A stretch of DNA of 64,000 bases, taken from contig NZ_LMUE01000002.1 of NCBI RefSeq assembly GCF_009766065.1, forward strand, positions 804,514-868,513, in the 5' to 3' direction. This DNA is from Dyella sp. S184 (lineage in GTDB: Bacteria > Pseudomonadota > Gammaproteobacteria > Xanthomonadales > Rhodanobacteraceae). The notes below the pieces were generated by a model. The model did no database searches, had not been told where the DNA came from, and saw nothing but the letters and a program-made list of their open reading frames with translations. This document shows positions 1 to 9,331 of this stretch, in pieces. Position 1 is the first letter of the stretch. Every line of letters starts with the position of its first letter. The translations under genes and the position numbers were made by a program.

Positions 1-552
1 GATAGGCCAGTAACTTTTCGATAGCGGGATATTGGGTTCAAGACCCTCGATGCGTTCGGCGGCCAGGTGCTTCCATTTGCGCCGCATGGCGCGCCGCATG
101 ACCGGCTTGATCGTGTCCGGCCGCTTGCATATCGTCTTGCGGCTACCGGGTTTTCCGCCAAGTGCCAATTCGTAACCGAGAGTGAGCTGCTCCATCATTT
201 TCGCAGTTACCACGCCAGGCAGGTCGGACCCGCGCGCCGCCATCGCCAATGAGACCCCAAGCCGAATTAGGTCGTGGGCAGGATTGCCGATGACCGTCTG
301 GTCCAGATCGCGGATCTGGACATTAATGTTGCCGTCTGCGTCCGCTATGGGGCCAATATTGCTGACATGGCAATCACCACATATCCATACGGGAGGACCT
401 TGCGGCAGCACGCGATCGGACGCTTCAAGCCACTCATAGAATTGAACCGTATTGCCGCGCACATAGGCATGCGCAGACTTCGCCATCTTGAGATTGCGCA
501 GCTCGGCAAGCTTTTCATCACGATGTAAAGGGCTTGGAGACTTCTTGCTCAT
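1..552 (-). CDS. DUF2252 family protein, 5' part only
   Basis: The first 184 codons read open from an ATG at 552 to the left edge of the window, so the C-terminal part is missing. The N-terminal segment carries the GDCHVSN motif at residues 59-65, followed by an NVQIRDLDQT segment, as in DUF2252 proteins. That family has a kinase/phosphotransferase-like fold, in which an aspartate-histidine-asparagine signature of this sort would form the active-site core. The cellular role of DUF2252 proteins is not established. The gene is followed upstream by about 190 bases without an ORF, so it is probably transcribed alone. Family assignment is from recognised motifs; function is unknown. Confidence 0.8.
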   Translation of the reverse strand, partial: MSKKSPSPLHRDEKLAELRNLKMAKSAHAYVRGNTVQFYEWLEASDRVLPQGPPVWICGDCHVSNIGPIADADGNINVQIRDLDQTVIGNPAHDLIRLGVSLAMAARGSDLPGVVTAKMMEQLTLGYELALGGKPGSRKTICKRPDTIKPVMRRAMRRKWKHLAAERIEGLEPNIPLSKSYWPI

Positions 553-741
553 TTGCGATCGGCCTGAGGCTTCGACGATGTGGCTTCCAATTTGCCGATT
601 CGATGCCTCGGAATCAGGCATGATCGCCGTTGGGTCACAGGCTCATTGTCCAGTTCACTATGTGAAAGAACTGCTTGGATGGCCGGCCGCTTGAGCATCA
701 CGTACCCTTACACCACAGCCTCTGGCAGACGGCCTCAGACC

Positions 742-2661
742 CTATCGTCGAGGGCTCCGGGTACCATCCGGGAAGCGGGCAATCGCATGCTGCGCCGCTT
801 CTTCGAACGAGCTTGCCAGCTGATTGACATCGGGGCTGACCGTGACGGGCTCCGCTGTTGCCAGCAGTTCCGGAAGTTGCACGGCGATGATGCATGCCTC
901 GGGAAACCGGTGGCGCATTTCCATCGCCACCGAATCCCCACGCTCCCGATACCCGGCCGGGACAGCGCTGACGATGTAGACCATCGAGACCCCGTTCGGT
1001 GTGGCTTCCGGTGGCGGCTCGGCCTCAAAGGCTTCGATGTCATCCATCGTAAGGTGGCGTGCGTCGATGCCGAGGTCGCGCAGGATGCGGACGAGGATTT
1101 CCGTGACCAGATCATCCACAGTGGAGCCGAGGCCCACGCAAAGCACCACCGATCCCGGGGCCACAGCCAGTGGCCCCTGCCAGCGGCCACTGGCGTCCAC
1201 GCGTTGCTGACGCAGAAGATGGCCGAGACTGGAATCGTCGAGGACGGAAACACGACGATTCCAGCGGGAACGCTGGCGCGTCTCGCTGCCGAGCGCATCG
1301 ATGACCCTCACGATCGCGCTACGAACCTTGACTTGCTGCCCGGGGCTGATCGCACCCTGGGTCAGATCGATGCGGGCGAGCTGCAAGGCCGGCAGCAGGA
1401 CCACATCGCAGTACGCGGCGAACGATTTGCGTTTCAGGAAGATGCGCGCGTCGGCAATGATCTCGTCGGCATCGCCCGAGAGCACTCGCTGGTAGAACCG
1501 TTGCGGCATCGTCAACGCCGGCGTATCGCCGAGCAGAATGTCCAGCAGGTTCAGTGCCCTGACATGGCGCCCAGCGACCACCAGGCACAGGGTCAGTGGC
1601 GTCGACACGATCAAACCGATCGGCCCCCACAGCCAGCTCCAGAAGATCGCCGCGACCACCACCGCCAGCGGCGACAACCCCGTGCTATGTCCATACAACT
1701 GTGGCTCCACCAGTTGCGCGGCGACGGTCTCGACCACGGCGTACAGGCCCAGGGTCATCAGCATCAGCGACCAGCCCGGACCGACCGCCGCCGCGAGCAC
1801 GGTGGCGAGAATCGCCGCGATCCAGACCCCGACATAAGGTACGAACCGCAGTACGGCCGTGAGGGCCGCCCACAACGGCGCATCGGGCAGGCCAATGATC
1901 ACCAGCCCCAACCAGATCACCGCACCCACACCAAAGTTGACCGCGAACTGCGAGACGAAAAACCGCGACAGGCGCTCGCCGGCATCGTTGATCGCCGCCG
2001 TCGTGGCGCGCAGATCCGTGCCGCCGGCCAGGCGGATAAAGCGATCGCGCAAGGCCTCGTGCTCCAGCAAGACAAACAGCAGGACGACCAGTACGATGCC
2101 CGCCGTCTGCAGTGGCACCCAGATCGATGAGAGGATCCGCGTGATCACCGCGATCGGACCCGCTGGTGGTGCATGCACTTCGACCGGGATGATGCTGGTC
2201 GAAGAAGCCAGGCGCTGTTGAACGTCGGCAGATGCCGCCGGCTCGTCGGTGCTGCGATCGTTGAACTGGCCCATCATCTTGCCCGCTTCGCCCTGCATCA
2301 GCTCCATGCGGCCGATGGTCATGCTGCGCAGCGTCTGGGCCTTGGCGTGGATCGTCGCCTCGTATTGCGGAAGACTCCTGGCCAGATGCACGACCTGCGA
2401 GCCCATCACCGTCGCCAGTCCCACCAGGAACATGGCCAGCGCAAGCACGGCGATCAGCACGGACGGCGTGTGACCCAGCCCGAGCCGGCGCAAACCACGC
2501 ATCAATGGGGCGATCAACAGGCTCAGGATCAGTGCGAGGGTGATCGGAACCAGCACTTCCCTGCCGAAGTACAGCAGCGCCAGCACGGTGGCACTGGCAA
2601 CAATAGTGATCCCACGATTCGTGGCCGAGGTGACCGGCAACGGATCAGACTCGGAAGACAT
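742..2661 (-). CDS. AI-2E/PerM-type permease with C-terminal extension
   Basis: The 639-residue protein belongs to the AI-2E transporter (PerM, formerly UPF0118) family. About eight hydrophobic segments lie in residues 20-365, with the family's long extramembrane stretch between the third and fourth segments and a conserved RFVPYVG-like segment near residue 255. Members export or import small molecules across the inner membrane; most substrates are unknown. Ordinary members are about 350-370 residues. Here about 270 residues follow the last membrane segment, holding a hydrophobic alpha/beta-looking stretch (AVAPGSVVLCVGLG near residue 500) and a second one ending near residue 610. That tail should face the cytoplasm. 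The start at 2661 gives a short polar N-terminus before the first membrane segment. Confidence 0.8.
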   Translation of the reverse strand: MSSESDPLPVTSATNRGITIVASATVLALLYFGREVLVPITLALILSLLIAPLMRGLRRLGLGHTPSVLIAVLALAMFLVGLATVMGSQVVHLARSLPQYEATIHAKAQTLRSMTIGRMELMQGEAGKMMGQFNDRSTDEPAASADVQQRLASSTSIIPVEVHAPPAGPIAVITRILSSIWVPLQTAGIVLVVLLFVLLEHEALRDRFIRLAGGTDLRATTAAINDAGERLSRFFVSQFAVNFGVGAVIWLGLVIIGLPDAPLWAALTAVLRFVPYVGVWIAAILATVLAAAVGPGWSLMLMTLGLYAVVETVAAQLVEPQLYGHSTGLSPLAVVVAAIFWSWLWGPIGLIVSTPLTLCLVVAGRHVRALNLLDILLGDTPALTMPQRFYQRVLSGDADEIIADARIFLKRKSFAAYCDVVLLPALQLARIDLTQGAISPGQQVKVRSAIVRVIDALGSETRQRSRWNRRVSVLDDSSLGHLLRQQRVDASGRWQGPLAVAPGSVVLCVGLGSTVDDLVTEILVRILRDLGIDARHLTMDDIEAFEAEPPPEATPNGVSMVYIVSAVPAGYRERGDSVAMEMRHRFPEACIIAVQLPELLATAEPVTVSPDVNQLASSFEEAAQHAIARFPDGTRSPRR

Positions 2662-2915
2662 CGGACAACCCCTCGCCTGTGTGGTTTATGTAGACGTCTT
2701 GTAAAAGCTGCCGGCGTGCCATTACTCGATCAAACCGACGCGCAGCTTCAACGCGCCCCGACAGGATCTACCTTAGCAGCCGGCACTGCACAACGGACGC
2801 TACATCATCTGATGCAGCACCTTTGACCGCTTGGCGTGGAACCTCGTGTATCGCACCAAAATCTGCTTCGCCCTGCAAGCTGATTTTCGCATTGCATCCA
2901 CCCCGGCTGCCTGCC

Positions 2916-4175
2916 TCAGTTCATAACCGGGCTGCGCCGCGCAATCATGTCGCGGATAAATGCCAATACGCTGAAGACCAGACAAAGCATGCAGATACCG
3001 GCCCATCCGGTGACCGCCCAAACCACTCCGGCGCTTGCTGCACCGATGCCGCCCCCGATGAAGAACACGCCGACGAAGAGACCGTTCAAGCGGCTGCGCG
3101 CTTCCGGGTCAAGCATGTTGATGGCGCGTCGACCGAGCGTCTGGTCACCAATGGCGCCTGCATCGATGATGATCGCAGAGGCCACGAGCAAAGCCAGCGC
3201 CAGATCCCGATGCGCCACGATGTTCAGGCCAAGCCAGCCTGTGCCGGCAATACCGGCAAGCACGCTTCCGGCGAGCAGGCAGACATGCGCGATGGGCATG
3301 CCGACTGCGCTGTAACCACGGTCGCCGGCGCTGCCGGCCAATGGCGCAACAACGGTACCCGCCACGCCGGCAAGTGCGAACAACGCCACGCCGTTACTGC
3401 CGAGCGAGAATGGTGCCTGCACCAGACGCAGGGCTATCCCGGTCCAGAAAGCGCCAAAGGCGGCCATCACGATGGCAGCGGAATATGCATAACGACGCAG
3501 CACTGCTTCGCGCCGCCAGAGCGTCCATAGCGATGTGACAAGTGCCCGATACGTCTGGCCGCTTGCTGGTTGGCGCAACGGCAGCCAGTGCCACAGCGCG
3601 ATGGCGAGCAGCGCATCGAGCCCCGCGAGAATGCCGTAGAACGCCCGCCAGCCCAATGTGCCTGCCACCACGCTGGCCAGCGGCCGCGAGAACAGGATGC
3701 CAAGCATGACCCCGCTCATGACATTGCCCACCGCACTGCCACGATGATCCGGGTGCGCCATCGCCGCCGCCAAGGGCACCAGGATCTGGATCGCACACGA
3801 TGTCGTGCCAGCAAGGCAGACAGCGAACAGAAACAGTGACGCTGTCGGCGCCATAGCGGCGAGTGCGAGCATCAACGCACAGCAAGCCAGCGTCATGACG
3901 GTGAGCCGACGATTTTCCAGCAGGTCGGCGAGCGGCACGAGGAAAAGCATGCCCACGGCATAACCGAGCTGCGGAAGCATCGCGATCAATCCCGTGAGTG
4001 ACGCCGGCAGGTGCAATGCCCGGGCGACGGGCCCCGTCAACGGCTGCGCTGCGGTGAGGTTGATGATGATGATGCTCACGGCGAAAGCGAACAGCGCGGT
4101 CAAGGGGCCGGTCAATGGGGCTATCGGCGCAAGTGCCTCCCCGATGGCGAGATGGTGCGGAGAGTCGAATCGCAT
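2916..4175 (-). CDS. MFS transporter
   Basis: The ATG at 4175 is preferred over an upstream in-frame ATG at 4250 because GGAAAGG lies just before it and the extra 25 residues are not typical of the family. The 419-residue product has about twelve hydrophobic segments, a polar central loop near residue 195, and a C-terminal half rich in small residues, as in the drug/sugar-efflux branch of the major facilitator superfamily. It would export a small solute using the proton gradient. It is divergent from the LysR gene at 4295, with about 120 bases between the starts, the usual arrangement for a regulator that controls the exporter. The substrate cannot be told from sequence. Confidence 0.85.
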   Translation of the reverse strand: MRFDSPHHLAIGEALAPIAPLTGPLTALFAFAVSIIIINLTAAQPLTGPVARALHLPASLTGLIAMLPQLGYAVGMLFLVPLADLLENRRLTVMTLACCALMLALAAMAPTASLFLFAVCLAGTTSCAIQILVPLAAAMAHPDHRGSAVGNVMSGVMLGILFSRPLASVVAGTLGWRAFYGILAGLDALLAIALWHWLPLRQPASGQTYRALVTSLWTLWRREAVLRRYAYSAAIVMAAFGAFWTGIALRLVQAPFSLGSNGVALFALAGVAGTVVAPLAGSAGDRGYSAVGMPIAHVCLLAGSVLAGIAGTGWLGLNIVAHRDLALALLVASAIIIDAGAIGDQTLGRRAINMLDPEARSRLNGLFVGVFFIGGGIGAASAGVVWAVTGWAGICMLCLVFSVLAFIRDMIARRSPVMN

Positions 4176-4239
4176 CGTGAAGGCCTTTCCAAGCAAGAGG
4201 CTTTCGATGTTAAATACACACAGATAATGCAGCAATTGA

Positions 4240-4259
4240 ATAATACTCATAGTTATTAT
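4240..4259. promoter_or_regulatory. candidate LysR operator in the divergent MFS/LysR spacer
   Basis: An AT-rich inverted repeat, ATAATA-N8-TATTAT, sits between the two divergent starts in otherwise GC-rich DNA. LysR-type regulators commonly bind interrupted dyads of about this size containing T-N11-A. A binding role is inferred from position and symmetry only. Confidence 0.4.
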
Positions 4260-4294
4260 GCGTATTAATCAATATCCTTGGACAGGCCAGCCCG

Positions 4295-5218
4295 ATGAAC
4301 ACCCGTGACATAAGCGCTTTCATTGCCGTCGTCGAAACCGGCTCGATCGTGCAGGCGGCCGCGACGATGCATCTCACGCAACCCGCCGTGACACGTCGAA
4401 TGCAGAGCCTGGAGATGCTGCTTGGCGTCGAGTTGCTGGACCGGCAGTCCAAGCCATTGCGTCCAACCGCAGCTGGACGCGAGGTCTACGAAAAGGGACG
4501 CCAGCTGCTGCAGGCCGAGGCGGACCTGATGGCGCTGGTCCGCGAGGATGTCGAGCCATCCGGCGAGCTGCGGCTCGGCATGCCGCCCTATCTTGCCGAC
4601 ATGACGCTTGCCACACCGGTGGATTGCCTACGCAAGTGCTTCCCGCGACTCACCTTGCGCATCCAGACCAGCTGGTCGCAGAGCCTTGTCGAACATATAG
4701 AGCAAGGCATGCTGGATGCTGTCGTCGTCGGATTCGCGGAAAACACGGCACCACCGGCTGGCATGACTGCCCACGCATTCAGCCGCCAGCCGATCAAGGT
4801 TGTCGCATCACCCGCCCTTAATCTGCGCACGCGGGTCAGCCTGAAGGACCTTTCCGCCTTTCCCTGGGTTCTCAGCCAGAACGGTTGCGGCATGCGGTCC
4901 GCACTGCGCCGTTCGATGGAAGCGCAAGGCCTGCCTTTCGACGTCGCGGTGGAAGCGATCGGCGCCGACCTGCAACTGTCCCTGGTATCGCGTGGCGCCG
5001 GTGTCGGCATGATTACCGCCGACCTGCTCGCAACGAGTGCGTACCGAGAGAAACTAAAGGTGCTTAGCGTAAGCGACTTCAAGTCCAATATCGTTGCATG
5101 GCTCATCCATCGCCCGTTGCCGCCGCGGCTTAAAGCGCCGGTTGCGCTGTTGCTACAAGAACTGGAGAAACTGGCGCGCACGCAACCCGGCGCATCGCGT
5201 GTTAAAAAGCAGGCCTGA
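4295..5218 (+). CDS. LysR family transcriptional regulator
   Basis: The 307-residue protein opens with a winged helix-turn-helix (residues 1-60: FIAVVETGSIVQAAATMHL then TQPAVTRRMQSLE), the hallmark of LysR regulators. Residues 90-295 form the periplasmic-binding-protein-like effector domain. Length is typical of the family. It is transcribed away from the MFS gene and probably activates or represses it in response to an effector, perhaps the exported compound. The inducer is unknown. The 3' end converges on kdpE with about 40 bases between the stops and no clear terminator hairpin. Confidence 0.9.
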   Translation: MNTRDISAFIAVVETGSIVQAAATMHLTQPAVTRRMQSLEMLLGVELLDRQSKPLRPTAAGREVYEKGRQLLQAEADLMALVREDVEPSGELRLGMPPYLADMTLATPVDCLRKCFPRLTLRIQTSWSQSLVEHIEQGMLDAVVVGFAENTAPPAGMTAHAFSRQPIKVVASPALNLRTRVSLKDLSAFPWVLSQNGCGMRSALRRSMEAQGLPFDVAVEAIGADLQLSLVSRGAGVGMITADLLATSAYREKLKVLSVSDFKSNIVAWLIHRPLPPRLKAPVALLLQELEKLARTQPGASRVKKQA

Positions 5219-5257
5219 AATATTCCTGGCCGCCAGCGGATACCCGTTTCTGCGACT

Positions 5258-5953
5258 TCAACCGCCGCCAAGAAACCGATAGCCCACCCCGGGTTCGGTC
5301 TTCAGCCAGCGCGGCGTGACGGGATCGTCACCGAGCTTCTGGCGCAACTTGCCGAGCACGATGCGCAGATAGTGTGTGTCCTGCACATGGGTGGCGCCCC
5401 ACACTTCGCGCAACACTTGCTGTTGGGTCACCACGCGACCGCTGTGGCGCAGCAACAGGGCCAGCACGGCGTATTCCTTGCGGGTGAGCGACAGCAGCGC
5501 ACCGTCCAGATGCACTTCGCGGCGCGCCATGTCGACCGCGAGATGGCCGTCGTCATAGCGTGGCGGCAGCTCCGGCTCGCCGGGGCGGTTGCGCAGCAGG
5601 GCGCGCAGGCGCGCCATCAGCTCCTGGATGCCGAACGGCTTGGTCACGTAATCGTTGGCGCCGTGATCGAGCGCGCGCACCTTCTCGTCCTCGGCATCGC
5701 GCACCGACAGCATCAGCACCGGTACCTGGCTCCACTGGCGCAGTTCAGCCAGCACGTCGTGGCCTTCGCGATCGGGCAGGCCGATATCGAGGATCACCAG
5801 ATCGGGCGATTGCGTGGCGGCAAGCGCCAGCCCGTCCGCCGCATTGGCCGCCAGCAGCACCTCATAACCTTCTGCACGCAGGCCGATATCGAGGAAACGG
5901 CGGATCTGCGCCTCGTCGTCGATCACCAGGATGCGTGGAGCGGCTGAGGTCAT
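5258..5953 (-). CDS. kdpE: KdpE, response regulator of potassium transport
   Basis: The 231-residue protein has a receiver domain (residues 1-120) with the acidic pair D12-D13 and the phospho-acceptor Asp56 in ILDIGLPD. An OmpR/PhoB winged-helix DNA-binding domain follows (about 130-228), including the RKEYAVLALLL segment and a C-terminal GVGYRF signature. It receives phosphate from KdpD and switches on the kdp structural genes at low potassium or high osmolarity. Its start overlaps the kdpD stop by four bases (ATGA), so the two are translationally coupled. It is the last gene of the locus. Confidence 0.96.
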   Translation of the reverse strand: MTSAAPRILVIDDEAQIRRFLDIGLRAEGYEVLLAANAADGLALAATQSPDLVILDIGLPDREGHDVLAELRQWSQVPVLMLSVRDAEDEKVRALDHGANDYVTKPFGIQELMARLRALLRNRPGEPELPPRYDDGHLAVDMARREVHLDGALLSLTRKEYAVLALLLRHSGRVVTQQQVLREVWGATHVQDTHYLRIVLGKLRQKLGDDPVTPRWLKTEPGVGYRFLGGG

Positions 5954-8637
5954 GGACTCGTGTCGGGCGGCGGTGGCAGTGGCAGGCTGATGCGGATGGT
6001 GGTGCCGATGCCGTCGCCGGGCAAGGCCTCCACGCTGCCGCCATGCGCGCCGATCATGCCACGGCAGATCGCCAGGCCCAGTCCGGTGCCCTGTGGAGCC
6101 CGATCACCACGTGATACCGAGTAGAACATGTCGAAGATGAGCGCCCGCTCCTCTTCCGGTATGCCAGGACCGCGATCGCTGACGTCGATCAGCAGGCGTT
6201 CGCCGTTGCTGTGCACACTGACCCGCACCGGCTCGTCCGGCGGCGAGAAGCGCGCGGCGTTCTCCAGGATGTTGAACAGCGCCTGCTCGATCAGCGCCGG
6301 ATGCACATAGAGCAGCACGGGCTCGCATGGCGCCACCGTCTCCACGCGCAGATCGGGAAACAACTTGCGAAGCCTCGTCACAGATGCCGCGACGATCTCC
6401 GCGCTGTCGGTCCAGTCGCGGTTGAGCTTAAGCGTGCCGTGGCCGAGCCGGGTCATGTCGAGCAGGTTCTGGATATAGCGATCCAGCCGCTGACCTTCAC
6501 CGAGGATCGCCTCCAGCAATTCGCGGCGCTCTTCCGGCGGCAACTTCTGTTCATAGCTGATCAGCGTGCCGGCCGCGCCGATCATCGAGGCCAGTGGTGA
6601 ACGCAGGTCATGCGACACCGACGACAGCAGCGCGTTGCGCAGGCGTTCGGTCTCGCCCTGCACGCGCGCGCCTTCGAGTTCATCGGAAAGCCGTGCACGT
6701 TCCAGCGCCTGACCGATGTCCTGCGTCATCGCCAGCGCGAGGCTGCGCTGATCCGGATCGGGCTCGCCCATCGCCGGATCGAAACGCAGTGCTACCGCCC
6801 CCAGCGGATGGTTTTCGCTGCCCAGCGGCAGCACCCAGCTCGGCGCGCCGTTCAAGGTGTCGGTATAGCGACCGGCCTGCTCGCCATGCCGGTCGCCCCA
6901 GTCGGCCGCAGCCAGATCCTGGGCAGACAGCGCGCGTTCCGGCGGCACGCTTGCCGCCACCCGCAACACCTGCTCCGCATCGCGGGCAAGGATGGCCGCA
7001 TCGCAACGCAGCGCATGTGCCAACGCCTTGCTGCCGACATCACGGATGCCGCTGGCATCGGTGCTGGTGGTCAGTTGCTGGCCCAGCGTAAGCAGTGCAC
7101 GCGCCTGCACGTGCGCGCCACGCAAGGATTCCACCTGACTGGCCAGTCGCGTGGCGAGACGGCTGCAGACCAGCGCCGCCACCAGGAACAAGGTCACCGC
7201 CAGCACGTCGTCGAAGCTGGAAATCTCAAGCGTGTAGCGCGGCGGCGCGAAAAAGTAGTTGTAGCCGAGGAAACACAGGATCGCCGTATAGACGGCCACC
7301 GACATGCGCGTGCGCACCGCCACCACCAGTACCGCGGTGAGGAAGATCAGCGACAGGTTCGCCACCGACAGATAGCGGTCGGCGATAAACGCCAGTCCGA
7401 ACGCAACCAGGGTGGTGAGCGTGGCGTAGATGTATTCGCTGCGCGAACCGCGCGCGGAAGGCTGCGGCAGGCGCAAGCGGCGGCGCGCCTTCGCCCGCTC
7501 GCTCGGCGTGGCGATGATGGTCAGCTCAAGATGCGCGCCACGGCGCAGCAGCAACTGGGTCAGCGAGCGGCCCAGCATGCGCGCCACCACCCGCTCGCGG
7601 GTGCGGCCGAGGATGATCTGGCCGACGCCCTCGCGATCGGCGTGCGCCAACAGTTCATCGGCGATCGCATGGCCGCGCAGGATGATCGTCTCGCCGCCGA
7701 GCCGGCGCGCCAGCCGCATCGCGGCATCCCGCCGCTCGCGCCGTGCAGGATCCAGTCGCGCGCCGGTATCGACGAAAGCAACGCTCCATGGCGCTCCGCG
7801 ACGCTCGGCGATACGCCGCGCCACGCGCACCAGATATTCGCTCTGCGCATGGCCGTCGATCGCCGCCAGCACGCGGCGGCGCACCGTCATCGCGCTGCCG
7901 CGCGCCAGCATGTGCTCGCGCAGGTCGCTGTCGACGTGGCCGGCGATGGTGTCCACCGCCAGCTCGCGCAACGCCGCCAGATTGGTCGGCGAGAAGAACG
8001 CGTTGAGCGCCGCCGCTGCTGTCTCCGGCACGTAGACTTTGCCCTGCTTCAGCCGGACGATCAGTTCGCGTGGCGGCAGGTCGACCAGCACGATGTCGCG
8101 CGCACGATCAAGGAACACGTCCGGCACGGTTTCGCGCACGGTGACGCCGGTGATGCGCCGTACCTGGTCGTTGAGGCTTTCCAGGTGCTGCACATTAAGC
8201 GCGGTGTACACCTCGATGCCGGCATCGAGCAGCTCGGCGATGTCCTGCCAGCGCCTTTCATGGCGACCACCAGGCAGGTTGCGGTGCGCCAGCTCGTCGA
8301 CCAGCAGCACCGCTGGCTTGCGTGCCAGCGCCACGTCAAGATCGAACTCGGTGAAGTCGCGCTCGCTGCCGTCGGACGACTTGTAACGCACCGGGCGGCG
8401 CGGCAATACCTCCAGGCCTTCCAGCAAGGCCGCGGTTTCGGTACGGCCGTGTGTCTCGACCACACCAACGACCACATCCACGCCCTGCCGCTTCAGCTCG
8501 CGCGCGGCGGACAGCATCGCGTAAGTCTTGCCGACGCCGGGCGCGGCGCCGAGAAAGATCTTCAGCCGATGGGTGCGCTCGTCGTGTTCGGTGCTCAGCA
8601 GGGCATCGGCACGTGCTTCGCGGGAAGGTTCACTCAT
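5950..8637 (-). CDS. kdpD: KdpD, potassium-responsive sensor histidine kinase
   Basis: The 895-residue protein matches full-length KdpD. The N-terminal KdpD domain (about 20-230) holds a Walker A motif GAAPGVGKT and a DELAHRN motif. A universal-stress-protein-like domain follows (about 245-370), then four closely spaced membrane segments (about 400-500), a GAF-like region, the phospho-acceptor histidine in SSVSHDLRSP, and an HATPase domain with FNILENA, DRGPGIP and GTGLGLAI boxes. It autophosphorylates in response to potassium limitation and passes phosphate to KdpE. The start at 8637 is about 40 bases after the kdpC stop, so it is transcribed from the same operon. Confidence 0.96.
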   Translation of the reverse strand: MSEPSREARADALLSTEHDERTHRLKIFLGAAPGVGKTYAMLSAARELKRQGVDVVVGVVETHGRTETAALLEGLEVLPRRPVRYKSSDGSERDFTEFDLDVALARKPAVLLVDELAHRNLPGGRHERRWQDIAELLDAGIEVYTALNVQHLESLNDQVRRITGVTVRETVPDVFLDRARDIVLVDLPPRELIVRLKQGKVYVPETAAAALNAFFSPTNLAALRELAVDTIAGHVDSDLREHMLARGSAMTVRRRVLAAIDGHAQSEYLVRVARRIAERRGAPWSVAFVDTGARLDPARRERRDAAMRLARRLGGETIILRGHAIADELLAHADREGVGQIILGRTRERVVARMLGRSLTQLLLRRGAHLELTIIATPSERAKARRRLRLPQPSARGSRSEYIYATLTTLVAFGLAFIADRYLSVANLSLIFLTAVLVVAVRTRMSVAVYTAILCFLGYNYFFAPPRYTLEISSFDDVLAVTLFLVAALVCSRLATRLASQVESLRGAHVQARALLTLGQQLTTSTDASGIRDVGSKALAHALRCDAAILARDAEQVLRVAASVPPERALSAQDLAAADWGDRHGEQAGRYTDTLNGAPSWVLPLGSENHPLGAVALRFDPAMGEPDPDQRSLALAMTQDIGQALERARLSDELEGARVQGETERLRNALLSSVSHDLRSPLASMIGAAGTLISYEQKLPPEERRELLEAILGEGQRLDRYIQNLLDMTRLGHGTLKLNRDWTDSAEIVAASVTRLRKLFPDLRVETVAPCEPVLLYVHPALIEQALFNILENAARFSPPDEPVRVSVHSNGERLLIDVSDRGPGIPEEERALIFDMFYSVSRGDRAPQGTGLGLAICRGMIGAHGGSVEALPGDGIGTTIRISLPLPPPPDTSP

Positions 8638-8677
8638 GCGCTACCCAGTTTCGGTGAATGACGCTACGTTAGCGCGA

Positions 8678-9262
8678 TCAGCTGCCGTGCGTCTGCGGCG
8701 CGTCCAGCGCCAGGTTGAGCTGCAGCACGTTGACCCGCGGCTCGCCGAACATCCCGAACTGGCGCCCGCTGGTGTATTCGTTCACCAAGGCCTGCACCTG
8801 TGACGTGCTAAGCCCGCGCACCTTCGCCACCCGCGCGAGCTGGTACTGCGCCGCCGCCGGGCTGATCTCCGGATCGAGGCCGCTGGCCGAGGCGGTGACC
8901 AGATCCACCGGCACCGGTGCGGTGTTGCCTGGGTCGGCGGCACGCAGCGCGGCGATGCGCTGCTTCACCGCGTCGGTCAGCGCCGGATTGGTCGGCCCCA
9001 GGTTGGAGCCACCGGAGTTGACGCCATTGTTCGCCTGCGGCGTGGTCGCCGACGGTCGACCCCAGAAGTACTTCGGGTCGGTGAACGACTGGCCGATCAA
9101 CATGGAACCGATCGGCTTGCCGTCCTTCACGATCAGGCTGCCGTTGGCCTGCTGCGGAAAGACCAGCTGAGCCAGCCCGGTGGCCACCAGAGGATAGGCG
9201 ACCCCGGTAATCAACGTCATCAGCAGCAGCAACATTAATGAATTACGTATCAACCTGCTCAT
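8678..9262 (-). CDS. kdpC: KdpC, potassium-transporting ATPase subunit C
   Basis: The 194-residue protein has one N-terminal membrane anchor (about residues 8-30, ending [11 protein letters not shown]) and a periplasmic domain with the family signatures GSxLIGQSF and FWGRPSA. KdpC stabilises the KdpA-KdpB complex in the inner membrane. Unusually, kdpC does not follow kdpB directly: an outer-membrane porin gene and a small ORF lie between them. Length is normal for the family. Confidence 0.95.
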   Translation of the reverse strand: MSRLIRNSLMLLLLMTLITGVAYPLVATGLAQLVFPQQANGSLIVKDGKPIGSMLIGQSFTDPKYFWGRPSATTPQANNGVNSGGSNLGPTNPALTDAVKQRIAALRAADPGNTAPVPVDLVTASASGLDPEISPAAAQYQLARVAKVRGLSTSQVQALVNEYTSGRQFGMFGEPRVNVLQLNLALDAPQTHGS

Positions 9263-9331
9263 TGCATCACCACCAGTTGGAAATCAAAAAAGCTGACGGG
9301 TCATCAGCATCGTCTCGCAGACGGACCCTGC

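Noticed and set aside
580..2130. A 516-codon plus-strand open frame opposite the AI-2E permease
   Set aside because: Its product is rich in Arg, Gln, His and Asp and lacks any motif, as expected of the antisense frame of a GC-rich gene; the minus-strand permease is well supported.
6610..8661. A 683-codon plus-strand open frame opposite kdpD
   Set aside because: It is the antisense shadow of kdpD with no motifs.
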